Assembly: GCF_015207105.1 (NCBI RefSeq)
Contig: NZ_JADEXO010000007.1
Location: 1 to 64,000 of the forward strand
DNA length: 64,000 nucleotides
Direction of reading: 5' to 3'
DNA from: a cf. Phormidesmis sp. LEGE 11477
GTDB taxonomy: Bacteria; Cyanobacteriota; Cyanobacteriia; Phormidesmidales; Phormidesmidaceae
Both the position numbers and the translations under genes were made by a program. The notes under the pieces are model-generated. The model was given only the letters and a program-made list of their open reading frames with translations. It had not been told where the DNA came from and made no database searches. Of the stretch, positions 38,052 through 45,405 are shown piece after piece (positions within the stretch are counted from its first letter, which is position 1; every line of letters begins with the position of its first letter).

Positions 38052-38083
38052 AAGGGGCAGGTGTGTAATGCATCGCCCCTTTG
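38052..38083 (+). terminator. Hairpin terminator after psbH
   Basis: AAGGGGC at 38052-38058 pairs with GCCCCTT at 38075-38081, followed by a short T-tract. The loop is 16 bases. This would separate psbH from tatA transcription. Confidence 0.55.
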
Positions 38084-38161
38084 CAGCTTTAGATAGCTTC
38101 AGATACTTCACAGCTTTAGATAATAGAAGCAGGCAATAGAACACGCTTTGGACGAAAAGAA

Positions 38162-38599
38162 ATGAACATCTTTGGAATTGGCCTGCCTGAGATGGGCCTG
38201 ATTATGATCGTGGCCTTGCTGGTATTTGGGCCTAAAAAGCTGCCGGAAATTGGCCGTAGCCTCGGTAAGGCCATGAAAGGATTTCAAGACGCGACGAAAG
38301 AATTTGAGACTGAATTTAAGAAAGAGGCCGAGCGGATTGAGCAGACAGTAGAGCCTATGAAGGCAACGCTAGAGGGGCCTCGGGCGATTTCTCAAGGACA
38401 GAAGAAGGCTAGTGCGCCTAATCAGACGCCCAATCAGACAGTCGATGAAGCGGCCATTCCAAAAGGCAATCAAACGAGCAGTCAAGACGAGCCGACTGAG
38501 GCCGAGATCGTTGAAGCCTCTAATAACGAAGCCGATGAAAAGAGCGAAGCCGATGAAACCAAAGTGGCTGAAACTGTAGACGAGTCGCAGCCAGCCTAG
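38162..38599 (+). CDS. tatA: Sec-independent protein translocase TatA/E
   Basis: A 145-residue TatA-type protein. A short N-terminal helix (residues 3-20), then the FGPKKLPEIGRSLGKAMKGF hinge and amphipathic helix, are canonical. The tail from about residue 60 is a long acidic, low-complexity extension (Glu/Ala/Asn-rich with ADEKSEADE), longer than in most TatA proteins. TatA forms the protein-conducting assembly for folded precursors in thylakoid and plasma membranes. It is followed by pth after 18 bases, probably in one transcript. Confidence 0.93.
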   Translation: MNIFGIGLPEMGLIMIVALLVFGPKKLPEIGRSLGKAMKGFQDATKEFETEFKKEAERIEQTVEPMKATLEGPRAISQGQKKASAPNQTPNQTVDEAAIPKGNQTSSQDEPTEAEIVEASNNEADEKSEADETKVAETVDESQPA

Positions 38600-38617
38600 C
38601 AAGTAGCAAAAGAAAAG

Positions 38618-39274
38618 ATGGTAGGGACACCTCCAAGTACTCAAAAAGATCAGCCAACCATCGCCCCGGCATTGGTAGTGCCTAGATTAATTGTCGGACT
38701 GGGTAATCCGGGTGCAAAGTACGATCGAACACGGCACAATATCGGATTTGAAATTGTTGACGCCCTGGCGAAAAGTTTTCCAGATGTTTCGCTTGCACCT
38801 AATAAACGGTTTCAAGGTGCAACAGGCGAATTTCGCAGCGCGGGAGAGCGGATCGTTTTACTAAAGCCAACTACCTATATGAACAAGTCTGGGCAGGCAG
38901 TACGTGCTGTTTTGGACTGGTATAAGCTAGAGCCGACGGCTGTGCTGGTGATATACGATGATATGGACTTGCCGACTGGCAGACTGCGAATGCGGCTCTC
39001 AGGCAGTGCGGGCGGTCATAACGGCATGAAGTCGATTATTTCTCATTTGGGAACTAAGGAATTTCCGCGATTGAGAGTGGGGGTTGGCAGTGCGGATAAG
39101 AGTGGCGATCGCGATGGTGCTGTGGTTTCTCACGTTCTGGGTCGCTTTGCCCCAGAAGAGAGAAAAGTAGTTGATGCCGTAATTCCGATGGCAGTCGATG
39201 CTGTAGATCTAAGCTTGAGAAAAGGCGTAGAGCGCTCGATGAATTTGTATAACGGTCGCGAAGTAGATCACTAG
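38618..39274 (+). CDS. pth: Peptidyl-tRNA hydrolase
   Basis: A 218-residue enzyme that recycles peptidyl-tRNA. GLGNPGAKYDRTRHNIGFE at residues 29-47 includes the catalytic His; PTTYMNKSG near residue 87, YDDMDLP near residue 110 and GSAGGHNGMKSI near residue 126 complete the family signatures. An N-terminal extension of about 25 residues precedes the core. The neighbour order psbH-tatA-pth is seen in other cyanobacteria. Confidence 0.96.
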   Translation: MVGTPPSTQKDQPTIAPALVVPRLIVGLGNPGAKYDRTRHNIGFEIVDALAKSFPDVSLAPNKRFQGATGEFRSAGERIVLLKPTTYMNKSGQAVRAVLDWYKLEPTAVLVIYDDMDLPTGRLRMRLSGSAGGHNGMKSIISHLGTKEFPRLRVGVGSADKSGDRDGAVVSHVLGRFAPEERKVVDAVIPMAVDAVDLSLRKGVERSMNLYNGREVDH

Positions 39275-39296
39275 CAGTATTAATGACTCGCAGTAG

Positions 39297-39866
39297 CTAC
39301 GGTACGACTGAAACGGTGGTGCCAATCGCTACTTGAGCAAATAGCTCGACCACATCGGCGTTATGCATTCGTACGCAGCCGTTAGAAGTGGCATGACCAA
39401 TGGATTCCACCGTTGGCGTACCGTGAAAGCCAAAGACGCCTTCGCGATTGCTAGTAAATCCAATCCACCGCAGACCTAGCGCGCTATTTGGACCGGGCGA
39501 TCGCACTTCCCCAGTCCACGGACTTTGCCACACCGGATTGACGACAAGCTGCGTGACGGCAAATTCTCCGGTCGGCGTTGGCGTCTCAGGTGTACCGACC
39601 GCTACCGGATAGCCCTTGATCAGTTCACTGCCGTCGTATAGATAGACCTTGCGATCGCTGATATCTAAGACAACTCGATGGTTTGCCAGCCGAGCCTTCG
39701 CCGCTTCAGTGCGAGTGATTGCGTAAGTCCTCAATGCAGTGGCATCGTCACTCGCTCGATTGGCACGTACCGATAGGCCCGTGCTCACCCAAAGAGCGCT
39801 AGCACCTAGCAAAACGGCTGCGTTAGCCCGCCAACAATCTCGCCATACTTTCCTCGGTTCACTCAT
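39297..39866 (-). CDS. L,D-transpeptidase (YkuD family), exported
   Basis: A 189-residue exported enzyme with an N-terminal membrane or signal helix at about residues 15-35. The YkuD domain begins at RVVLDISDRKVYLY near residue 64. Catalytic His and Cys lie in GFHGTPTVESIGHATSNGC near residues 148-166, followed by VRMHNADV. It forms or exchanges 3-3 peptidoglycan crosslinks or attaches proteins. It is convergent with pth and lies downstream of the mannose-1-phosphate guanylyltransferase gene on the same strand. Confidence 0.92.
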   Translation of the reverse strand: MSEPRKVWRDCWRANAAVLLGASALWVSTGLSVRANRASDDATALRTYAITRTEAAKARLANHRVVLDISDRKVYLYDGSELIKGYPVAVGTPETPTPTGEFAVTQLVVNPVWQSPWTGEVRSPGPNSALGLRWIGFTSNREGVFGFHGTPTVESIGHATSNGCVRMHNADVVELFAQVAIGTTVSVVP

Positions 39867-40021
39867 ATCGATTGACTCGTGTTGACATGCTCAACAGTCA
39901 CACTAAAGTATTTCCACAAACTAACAAAGCCATCAGGACGTATAGACACGTAGCTGTGACAGTAGGCAATTGGCTCTTTGTCAGGCACATTTATCAACAA
40001 AGGCGATCGCGTCGGCTGAGG

Positions 40022-41092
40022 CTAAAGCAAATGCTGAAATCTATCTTCTTTGCCTAGCGCTTTGACCGCCTGCTTAATTTCTTGAGTCCGATCCTTTTTC
40101 ACAATCAAAGTGGCATCGCCATCACGCACCACTACGATATCTTCTAGGCCGATGGTAACGACAACCTCATCAGGATTTGCGCTGTACAAGATGCTGCCAA
40201 CTGTATCGATAGAGACATGCTCACACATTTCTACGTTATCATCTTCACCTTTTAGCAGTCTTTCGATCGCGTTCCAATCGCCCAAGTCATCCCAGCCGAA
40301 GTCAGCCGGAACGACATACGCCCGGTCGGTCTTCTCCATGACCGCATAGTCAATGCTGAGCTTTTCGAGCGTCGCGTAGGCGTCTACGCCTTTTTCGAGT
40401 AGGGCGTGGGTCATGTCTGGCGCGTGAGTTTTGAGTTCGCCTAGCATCACCGCTGCTGGGAAAATAAACATGCCGCTATTCCAGCTATAGTTGCCGCTAT
40501 CAAGGAACGTTTTGGCGGTAGCTTTATCAGGCTTTTCAGCGAAGCGACTAACTTTGTAGGCTGGCAAGTCAGTAACGCTGCCGGCGCTGAAGCTGCCTGC
40601 CGAATCACCTTGCTCAATGTAGCCGTAGCCGGTAGACGCAAACGTCGGCGTGATTCCTAGTGTGGCGATCGCACCTGCATTCACGGCTAGCGCCGTTGCG
40701 GCCCGCAGCGTGTCGCAATAGCGAGCCTCATCTGTAATGTAGTGATCGGCTGGGAAAAAGCCACAAACCGCATCATCGCCGTAGCGTCTGGCTATCTCAA
40801 TAGTGGCCCAGGCAACCGCAGGCGCAGTATCTCGACCCTGGGGCTCGACCAAGATATTTTCAGATGGCATCTCAGGTAGCTGCGTTTTGACACCCTCTGC
40901 TATATGAGCAGCCGTAATCACAAATAGGTCGTCCCAGCTAGCTAGGGGCAATAGCCGATCGGCAGTACATTGCAGTAGCGAGCGATCGCCGCCATCTAAG
41001 CAAAGAAACTGCTTTGGCCGCTTCAGCCGACTCACTGGCCAAAAGCGTTCACCTTTTCCACCCGCCAAGATAATCGGAATAAAACGAACCAT
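40022..41092 (-). CDS. Mannose-1-phosphate guanylyltransferase
   Basis: A nucleotidyltransferase that makes GDP-mannose. The N-terminal IILAGGKGERFWPVSR signature, RPKQFLCLDG, AGRDTAPAV-type motif (PQGRDTAPAVAWA near residue 85), GFFPADHYI near residue 112 and the FAEKPD motif near residue 187 are present. The lone guanylyltransferase domain lacks the C-terminal cupin of bifunctional enzymes. The frame extends to a GTG at 41101; the ATG at 41092 is preferred. It probably feeds exopolysaccharide or lipopolysaccharide synthesis. Confidence 0.93.
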   Translation of the reverse strand: MVRFIPIILAGGKGERFWPVSRLKRPKQFLCLDGGDRSLLQCTADRLLPLASWDDLFVITAAHIAEGVKTQLPEMPSENILVEPQGRDTAPAVAWATIEIARRYGDDAVCGFFPADHYITDEARYCDTLRAATALAVNAGAIATLGITPTFASTGYGYIEQGDSAGSFSAGSVTDLPAYKVSRFAEKPDKATAKTFLDSGNYSWNSGMFIFPAAVMLGELKTHAPDMTHALLEKGVDAYATLEKLSIDYAVMEKTDRAYVVPADFGWDDLGDWNAIERLLKGEDDNVEMCEHVSIDTVGSILYSANPDEVVVTIGLEDIVVVRDGDATLIVKKDRTQEIKQAVKALGKEDRFQHLL

Positions 41093-41543
41093 AACTGCCA
41101 CTACGCTATCTAAGATTTCGGACTATCCTACCGCCTGGATTCCAGGGACGGTAGTTCTTGAGCTACAATTATCTTAATAATTGACAACAAATCATAAGCT
41201 TGCTGATATCTTTACAAGCTTTGTACATCCGCTTGTGGAAAATCAATTCTTGGCGAGCCGATTCTAGGCGGCAGCATCAAGACTAGATTTCAGAAAAAAG
41301 ACGATGACAGCAGATAATTACAATGCTTCATCAAAGTTTGCTTATCTAGAGAGCCCTACCCTAGACAATTTCCTTATCTCTCGGCTGATCCGTTGAGAAA
41401 CTGTCTGATAAACAGCAAGTCGCCTCGCGAGTGTTTGGTACTGTCAGGGGTTAATTGGGTGTGTAACCTTCTGTTAACTTCAGTAGAAACTTGCCTAGAT
41501 ATCAGCTAGCTATTTTTGTAAACCTCAGCAATCGCCGTTCAGC
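41093..41543. other. Intergenic region upstream of the LCP gene
   Basis: A divergent promoter region with a strong plus-strand promoter candidate at 41181-41209 (listed separately). The following 330 bases hold no supported gene; they may be a long leader for the LCP gene or a small RNA. Confidence 0.45.
41181..41209 (+). promoter_or_regulatory. Consensus-like sigma-70 promoter candidate
   Basis: A perfect TTGACA (41181-41186) and TGATAT (41204-41209) are separated by exactly 17 bases. The predicted start near 41216 would give the LCP gene a leader of about 330 bases. An inverted repeat CAATTA/TAATTG overlaps the -35 region. Confidence 0.5.
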
Positions 41544-43307
41544 ATGACTACTCAACCCTACGAATCAAAGCATACTGCTGAAAAACATAATGCTGAAAAC
41601 CGTAGTGGTGAAGATCAAAGTCCTGAACAACAAAGTTTTGCTGTTCAGGATGTCGGACAACCGACTGCTGAACAACCGACTACTGAACAACCAACTGCTA
41701 AACAATCAGCTGCTGAACAATCGGCTGCTAAACAACAGAACGCTGAGACCCAGCTATCCTCTGCCGATGTTAGCGATATTAGACGTATTCAACTACCACC
41801 TAACCTGTCACCCAATCCGGCACCTAATCTAGATAGAGACTCTAGAATCCCTTCCAAAGTAGAGTCTAGAACAGACCATAAGCGCGTAGCAGAGCGGGCG
41901 ATCGCATCGCCTCTTGAACGTGAATCCACCGCGATAACCGTCCGAGAAAAGCCGAATCAAACTGCTCCCTTTGGCCTGCGGCGCGTTCTCAAAAACACGC
42001 TGCTAGGGGCAGCTTTTACAGCGACAGCGTTAGTGACGGCTGGGTTGGGTGCGATCGCGGTGATTACCTTTCCCCTACCTCGTCAGCTCAGCGGTGAAGC
42101 CGTTGCGCCCCCCCTCACTGACCTTTGGCGTTCTGGCTTTCGCTATCAGGTTGCTCACCCTGTCAACATTCTGGTCATGGGTCTAGACGAAGCGAGAGAT
42201 ATTGAAGGGGCAACCCCAGAAGATCTCGTTGGCCGCACCGATACGATGCTGCTCGTTCGCGTTGATCCAGACGCAGATATCGTCAACGTTATGTCTATCC
42301 CTCGCGATACTCGGGTCGAGATTCCGGGCTACGGCATCGATAAAATCAACGAGGCCAATGCTGAAGGCGGCGCAGAACTCGCGGCTCAAACCGTCAGCCG
42401 CAACTTCAGCAACGTAGAAATTGATCGATACATCAGAGTTAGCACCACTGCCTTTAAAGAGATCGTCGACCTAGTCGGTGGCATTGAAGTGCTAGTACCC
42501 AAAGCGATGGAATATGAGGACAAAACCCAAGGGCTCGTCATTGATTTAGAACCCGGACTGCAAACTTTGAATGGTGATCAGGCAGAACAATTCGCTCGAT
42601 TTCGGCAAGATGCCTACGGCGACATTGGCCGAGTGCAAAGACAGCAAATTCTACTTAAAGCATTACGCCAGCGGCTCACCAACCCCACCGTACTACCCAA
42701 GCTACCGCAGATTATTCGAGTCTTACAAAAACGCATCGATACTAACCTAACCGTAGAAGAGCTGCTAGCACTGGCAGGTTTCGGCCTAGATCTTGAGCGT
42801 CAAGATCTGCAGATGGTGATGTTACCAGGCAGGTTCAGCACGCCAGAAGAATACCGGGCTAGCTACTGGCTCTCTGACCCGTCAGTCAATAGCGAGATTA
42901 TGCGGACGTATTTTGATGCGGACACCGTCGAATTCGTCAACGATATCGGAACCAATTATTACGAGACGCCTTCTGACTGGGCGCTGAGTAACCTGAGAGT
43001 GGCTGTACAAAACGCAACTAACGAGCGATATGCTAGCTCCTCTATGGCAGAGTATCTGAGAGACCAAGGATTTTACGATGTATACGTTGTTACTAACTGG
43101 CCTAGGGTAGAGCGCGAAACTTCAGTCGTCGTTCAGCGAGGAGACGTTGGCAGCGCTAGAGAAATCAAATCTATTCTTGATTTAGGTCAGGTCGTCTCTG
43201 AGTCGACAGGCGATATCGATTCTGATATCACGATTCGGGTGGGTGAAGATTGGCTAGAACAAATTGATCCAGATTGGCAGCGCCTTCCTTATGACGGCCC
43301 TAGGTAG
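41544..43307 (+). CDS. LytR-CpsA-Psr (LCP) family protein with Gln-rich repeat N-terminus
   Basis: A 587-residue membrane protein. Residues 1-150 are a cytoplasmic low-complexity tail including six five-residue QPTxE-like units. One membrane helix lies near residues 155-180. The LCP domain spans about 210-370, with LVMGLDEA, RTDTMLLVRVD, IPRDTRVEIPG and YGIDKINEANAEGG. A LytR_C domain follows near residues 480-560 (LRVAVQNATNERYASSSMA). LCP proteins transfer undecaprenyl-linked glycans to the cell wall; the acceptor here is unknown. An in-frame open stretch continues past the TAG stop (see the small frame below). Confidence 0.92.
   Translation: MTTQPYESKHTAEKHNAENRSGEDQSPEQQSFAVQDVGQPTAEQPTTEQPTAKQSAAEQSAAKQQNAETQLSSADVSDIRRIQLPPNLSPNPAPNLDRDSRIPSKVESRTDHKRVAERAIASPLERESTAITVREKPNQTAPFGLRRVLKNTLLGAAFTATALVTAGLGAIAVITFPLPRQLSGEAVAPPLTDLWRSGFRYQVAHPVNILVMGLDEARDIEGATPEDLVGRTDTMLLVRVDPDADIVNVMSIPRDTRVEIPGYGIDKINEANAEGGAELAAQTVSRNFSNVEIDRYIRVSTTAFKEIVDLVGGIEVLVPKAMEYEDKTQGLVIDLEPGLQTLNGDQAEQFARFRQDAYGDIGRVQRQQILLKALRQRLTNPTVLPKLPQIIRVLQKRIDTNLTVEELLALAGFGLDLERQDLQMVMLPGRFSTPEEYRASYWLSDPSVNSEIMRTYFDADTVEFVNDIGTNYYETPSDWALSNLRVAVQNATNERYASSSMAEYLRDQGFYDVYVVTNWPRVERETSVVVQRGDVGSAREIKSILDLGQVVSESTGDIDSDITIRVGEDWLEQIDPDWQRLPYDGPR
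41658..41747 (+). repeat. Six 15-bp units in the LCP gene
   Basis: Units built on CAACCGACTGCTGAA encode QPTAE, QPTTE, QPTAK, QSAAE, QSAAK and QQNAE, all in frame. They lie in the cytoplasmic tail, where length changes are likely tolerated. Confidence 0.88.
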
Positions 43308-43355
43308 CTGCCAAAAATATTTGGGAAAACCATAGCCGAGGAACTTAGCCAAGAG

Positions 43356-43439
43356 ATGAGTTTACTATCAACTGCCATAGCTTTGGTATTGGCCTGTGGG
43401 TGGGTAATTTTATTTGCGATCCCTGTCAACGTCGAGTAG
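43356..43439 (+). CDS. Possible 27-residue single-helix membrane peptide
   Basis: ATG at 43356 to TAG at 43437-43439 encodes a small hydrophobic helix (LLSTAIALVLACGWVILFAI) ending NVE. The frame is the same as the LCP gene and open from that gene's stop, so it could also be read through. It matches no small photosystem or cytochrome subunit I recognise. Short hydrophobic frames arise by chance, so support is limited. Confidence 0.3.
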   Translation: MSLLSTAIALVLACGWVILFAIPVNVE

Positions 43440-43484
43440 CTATGAGATGGTTGTTCGCTAGATAGCTGTTAGATAGCTTTGAGC

Positions 43485-44051
43485 ATGTATCAACTCTTTC
43501 AAAAGTCAGTGAGTGCTTTGGCGATCGCGCTATCACTCAGTACAGTTAGCGCTGCAGTTAGCGGTTGTTCCTCTTCGCCACAGACGGCTGAAGGCTGGCA
43601 TCAGCAGGGAATTGTTCAAACTCAACAAAGCAACCTTGATAAAGCCATTGAGAGTTTTGACAAGGCCGTGATGCTAGAAGCTGAAAATACAACAATGCTG
43701 GTGAATCGGGGGCTGGTACGTGATGAGCTAGGCGATCATCAAGGGGCAATAGAAGACTATGGGCGTGCGATCGCTCTAGAGCCCACTCTCGTACCTGCTT
43801 ACTACAACCGGGCTAACTCTTATCACAACCTAGAAAAGTACGAAAAATCCATAGCCGACTACAGTCAAGCTATAGACTTAGAGGCAGGCTTCGCCTATGC
43901 CTACGTCAATAGAGCCATCAACTATGAAATGCTGGGAGATCTTGAACAAGCCACACAGGATCTCAACCTCGCTCTAGATACCTTCAAAGCCAACGAAGAC
44001 CGAGAAAACATAGACAGAATCACCGCTAAACTTAGCGAGCTACAGTCCTAA
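43485..44051 (+). CDS. TPR-repeat lipoprotein
   Basis: A 188-residue protein with a lipoprotein signal: a hydrophobic N-terminus and lipobox VSGC near residue 29. At least three tetratricopeptide repeats follow (AEGWHQQGIVQTQQSN, TMLVNRGLVRDELGD, PAYYNRANSYHNLEK, YAYVNRAINYEMLGD). The protein is probably membrane-anchored and outside the cytoplasm. TPRs mediate protein contacts; the partner is unknown. The frame extends to a TTG at 43479, but the ATG at 43485 is preferred. Confidence 0.85.
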   Translation: MYQLFQKSVSALAIALSLSTVSAAVSGCSSSPQTAEGWHQQGIVQTQQSNLDKAIESFDKAVMLEAENTTMLVNRGLVRDELGDHQGAIEDYGRAIALEPTLVPAYYNRANSYHNLEKYEKSIADYSQAIDLEAGFAYAYVNRAINYEMLGDLEQATQDLNLALDTFKANEDRENIDRITAKLSELQS

Positions 44052-44150
44052 TGATCTGTAGAGGGTTAGGTCACGCTTTAGAAGCTTTAGCCTTTGGCTG
44101 CATGTAGCGCCAAGCACATAGCAGCGGTGCGAAGAGTGCGTCGAAAATGC

Positions 44151-44816
44151 CTATTTTGCAATCCAGCGCCTTTCAAAGGCTCGCATACAGACAGCCACTC
44201 TAGAATTCCGCCCTGTGTCATCGAGAGCTTCGGGTGCTAGCTTCTGCTTCAGGCTGGCAATGCGATTTTGTACTGCCCTAACAGATAGGCTCATCTGTTT
44301 AGCAATTTCTTTGTCACTCAGAGAGTCGATGCACATTAAGCGTAAAATCTCTTGATCTTCCTCGCTCACGTCCGCCACCTCACGCAGCTCAGGCGATAGA
44401 GAATAGCGACCATCTACAGCAGCACGAACGCCTGCGGTAAAAGAATCTCTCAGCTTCAGCTTATTCACGACTGCAAATCCACCAAGATGTGGTCGAATCC
44501 GGTGGAGTATTGGTCGCAGTAACTCTGGTTCGACGGTATATACCAAGACATTAAGCTGTGGATAATCATCGAGAATGTCCCTTAGTAAATTCAGTCCAGG
44601 CTTTGACGATCTTTCACCCACAGCATCGCGATACAGGATGTCTACAATAATCAGCCTGGGCTGCTCTCTTTCGAGCTGCTGTTTTGCTTCTATTGGCGAT
44701 GCCACATTGATACAGTTAGCATCTGTATCAAACATTTTTATGTATAAACTGTTGAACTCTGCCGTTTCGCCGTCATCTTCAACAATTAGATAAGTATTAT
44801 TAATGCTACTAGTCAT
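44151..44816 (-). CDS. Response regulator with receiver and LuxR/NarL-type HTH
   Basis: A 221-residue regulator, last gene of a five-gene minus-strand cluster. In the receiver (residues 8-130) the acidic pocket is IVEDD near 11, the phosphoacceptor Asp is in LIIVDILY near 59 and the conserved Lys is in VVNKLKLRD near 119. The C-terminal HTH (about 150-205) has LSDKEIAKQMSLSVRAVQNR, typical of NarL-type DNA binding. It is a close paralogue of the adjacent receiver-only gene. Pairing with the DesK-like CHASE2 kinase fits, since HisKA_3 kinases usually use NarL-type regulators. Targets are unknown. Confidence 0.9.
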   Translation of the reverse strand: MTSSINNTYLIVEDDGETAEFNSLYIKMFDTDANCINVASPIEAKQQLEREQPRLIIVDILYRDAVGERSSKPGLNLLRDILDDYPQLNVLVYTVEPELLRPILHRIRPHLGGFAVVNKLKLRDSFTAGVRAAVDGRYSLSPELREVADVSEEDQEILRLMCIDSLSDKEIAKQMSLSVRAVQNRIASLKQKLAPEALDDTGRNSRVAVCMRAFERRWIAK

Positions 44817-44913
44817 AAGAGGCTCTAAGACTATGCTTTTTTTATAGAATTATCTATAGAGTAAACCCTACAGCCGGATCATTTCAATGCAAACTCTACT
44901 GCTTCTTGTGAAT

Positions 44914-45354
44914 TCAATCTAATGAAAGCTCGGCAGGTATTCTTTTTTGACCAGACAGTGCGACGTTTGCTCCTGTTAGGAAAGCTTCTCTTAGATCCAT
45001 CTTATTAACAATAGAAAAGCCTCCTTTATGCATCTCAATACGTTTAGAAAGATGCTTTATCAGCTCAGGATTGGTGGAGTAGACCAGCACGTTAATAGTG
45101 GGATAGCATGAAAGAACGTGTTTCAAGAAACTAATACCTACGTCTTCTACAGCATCAGCTTCTTTGTGCCCAAAGAGAAGATCAACAACGAGCAGGTCAG
45201 GCCGGTGGCGTTCTAGCTCTCGCTTAGCCTCATACGGATGCAAGCTAATTTCACAAGTAGCGCTTGGACTGATCAAGTGTAGAAACGTACAGTTATTGTG
45301 TGCAACTTCTTCTGTGTCCTCCACTACCAGAAAAGAATACTCTGGTTTTTCCAT
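44914..45354 (-). CDS. Receiver-only response regulator
   Basis: A 146-residue receiver domain without an output domain. Pocket residues VVEDTEE near 12, phosphoacceptor Asp in LLVVDLLFG near 58 and Lys in IVNKMDLREAF near 121 are present, so it should be phosphorylatable. It shares many identical segments with the downstream receiver-HTH protein (for example YEAKRELER vs IEAKQQLER; INVLVYSTNPEL vs LNVLVYTVEPEL). It ends just where the HTH would begin. It may be a phosphate sink or a competitor for the kinase, or a duplicate that lost its HTH. Confidence 0.88.
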   Translation of the reverse strand: MEKPEYSFLVVEDTEEVAHNNCTFLHLISPSATCEISLHPYEAKRELERHRPDLLVVDLLFGHKEADAVEDVGISFLKHVLSCYPTINVLVYSTNPELIKHLSKRIEMHKGGFSIVNKMDLREAFLTGANVALSGQKRIPAELSLD

Positions 45355-45405
45355 AATCTGTTTAGTAAGGACGGCAGCTAAAGAAAGTCAATAGCATCTG
45401 CTGAT

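Noticed and set aside
44820-44860. TATAGA/TCTATA inverted repeat between the receiver genes as a terminator
   Set aside because: On the transcribed (minus) strand it is followed by A's, not T's, so it does not look like an intrinsic terminator.
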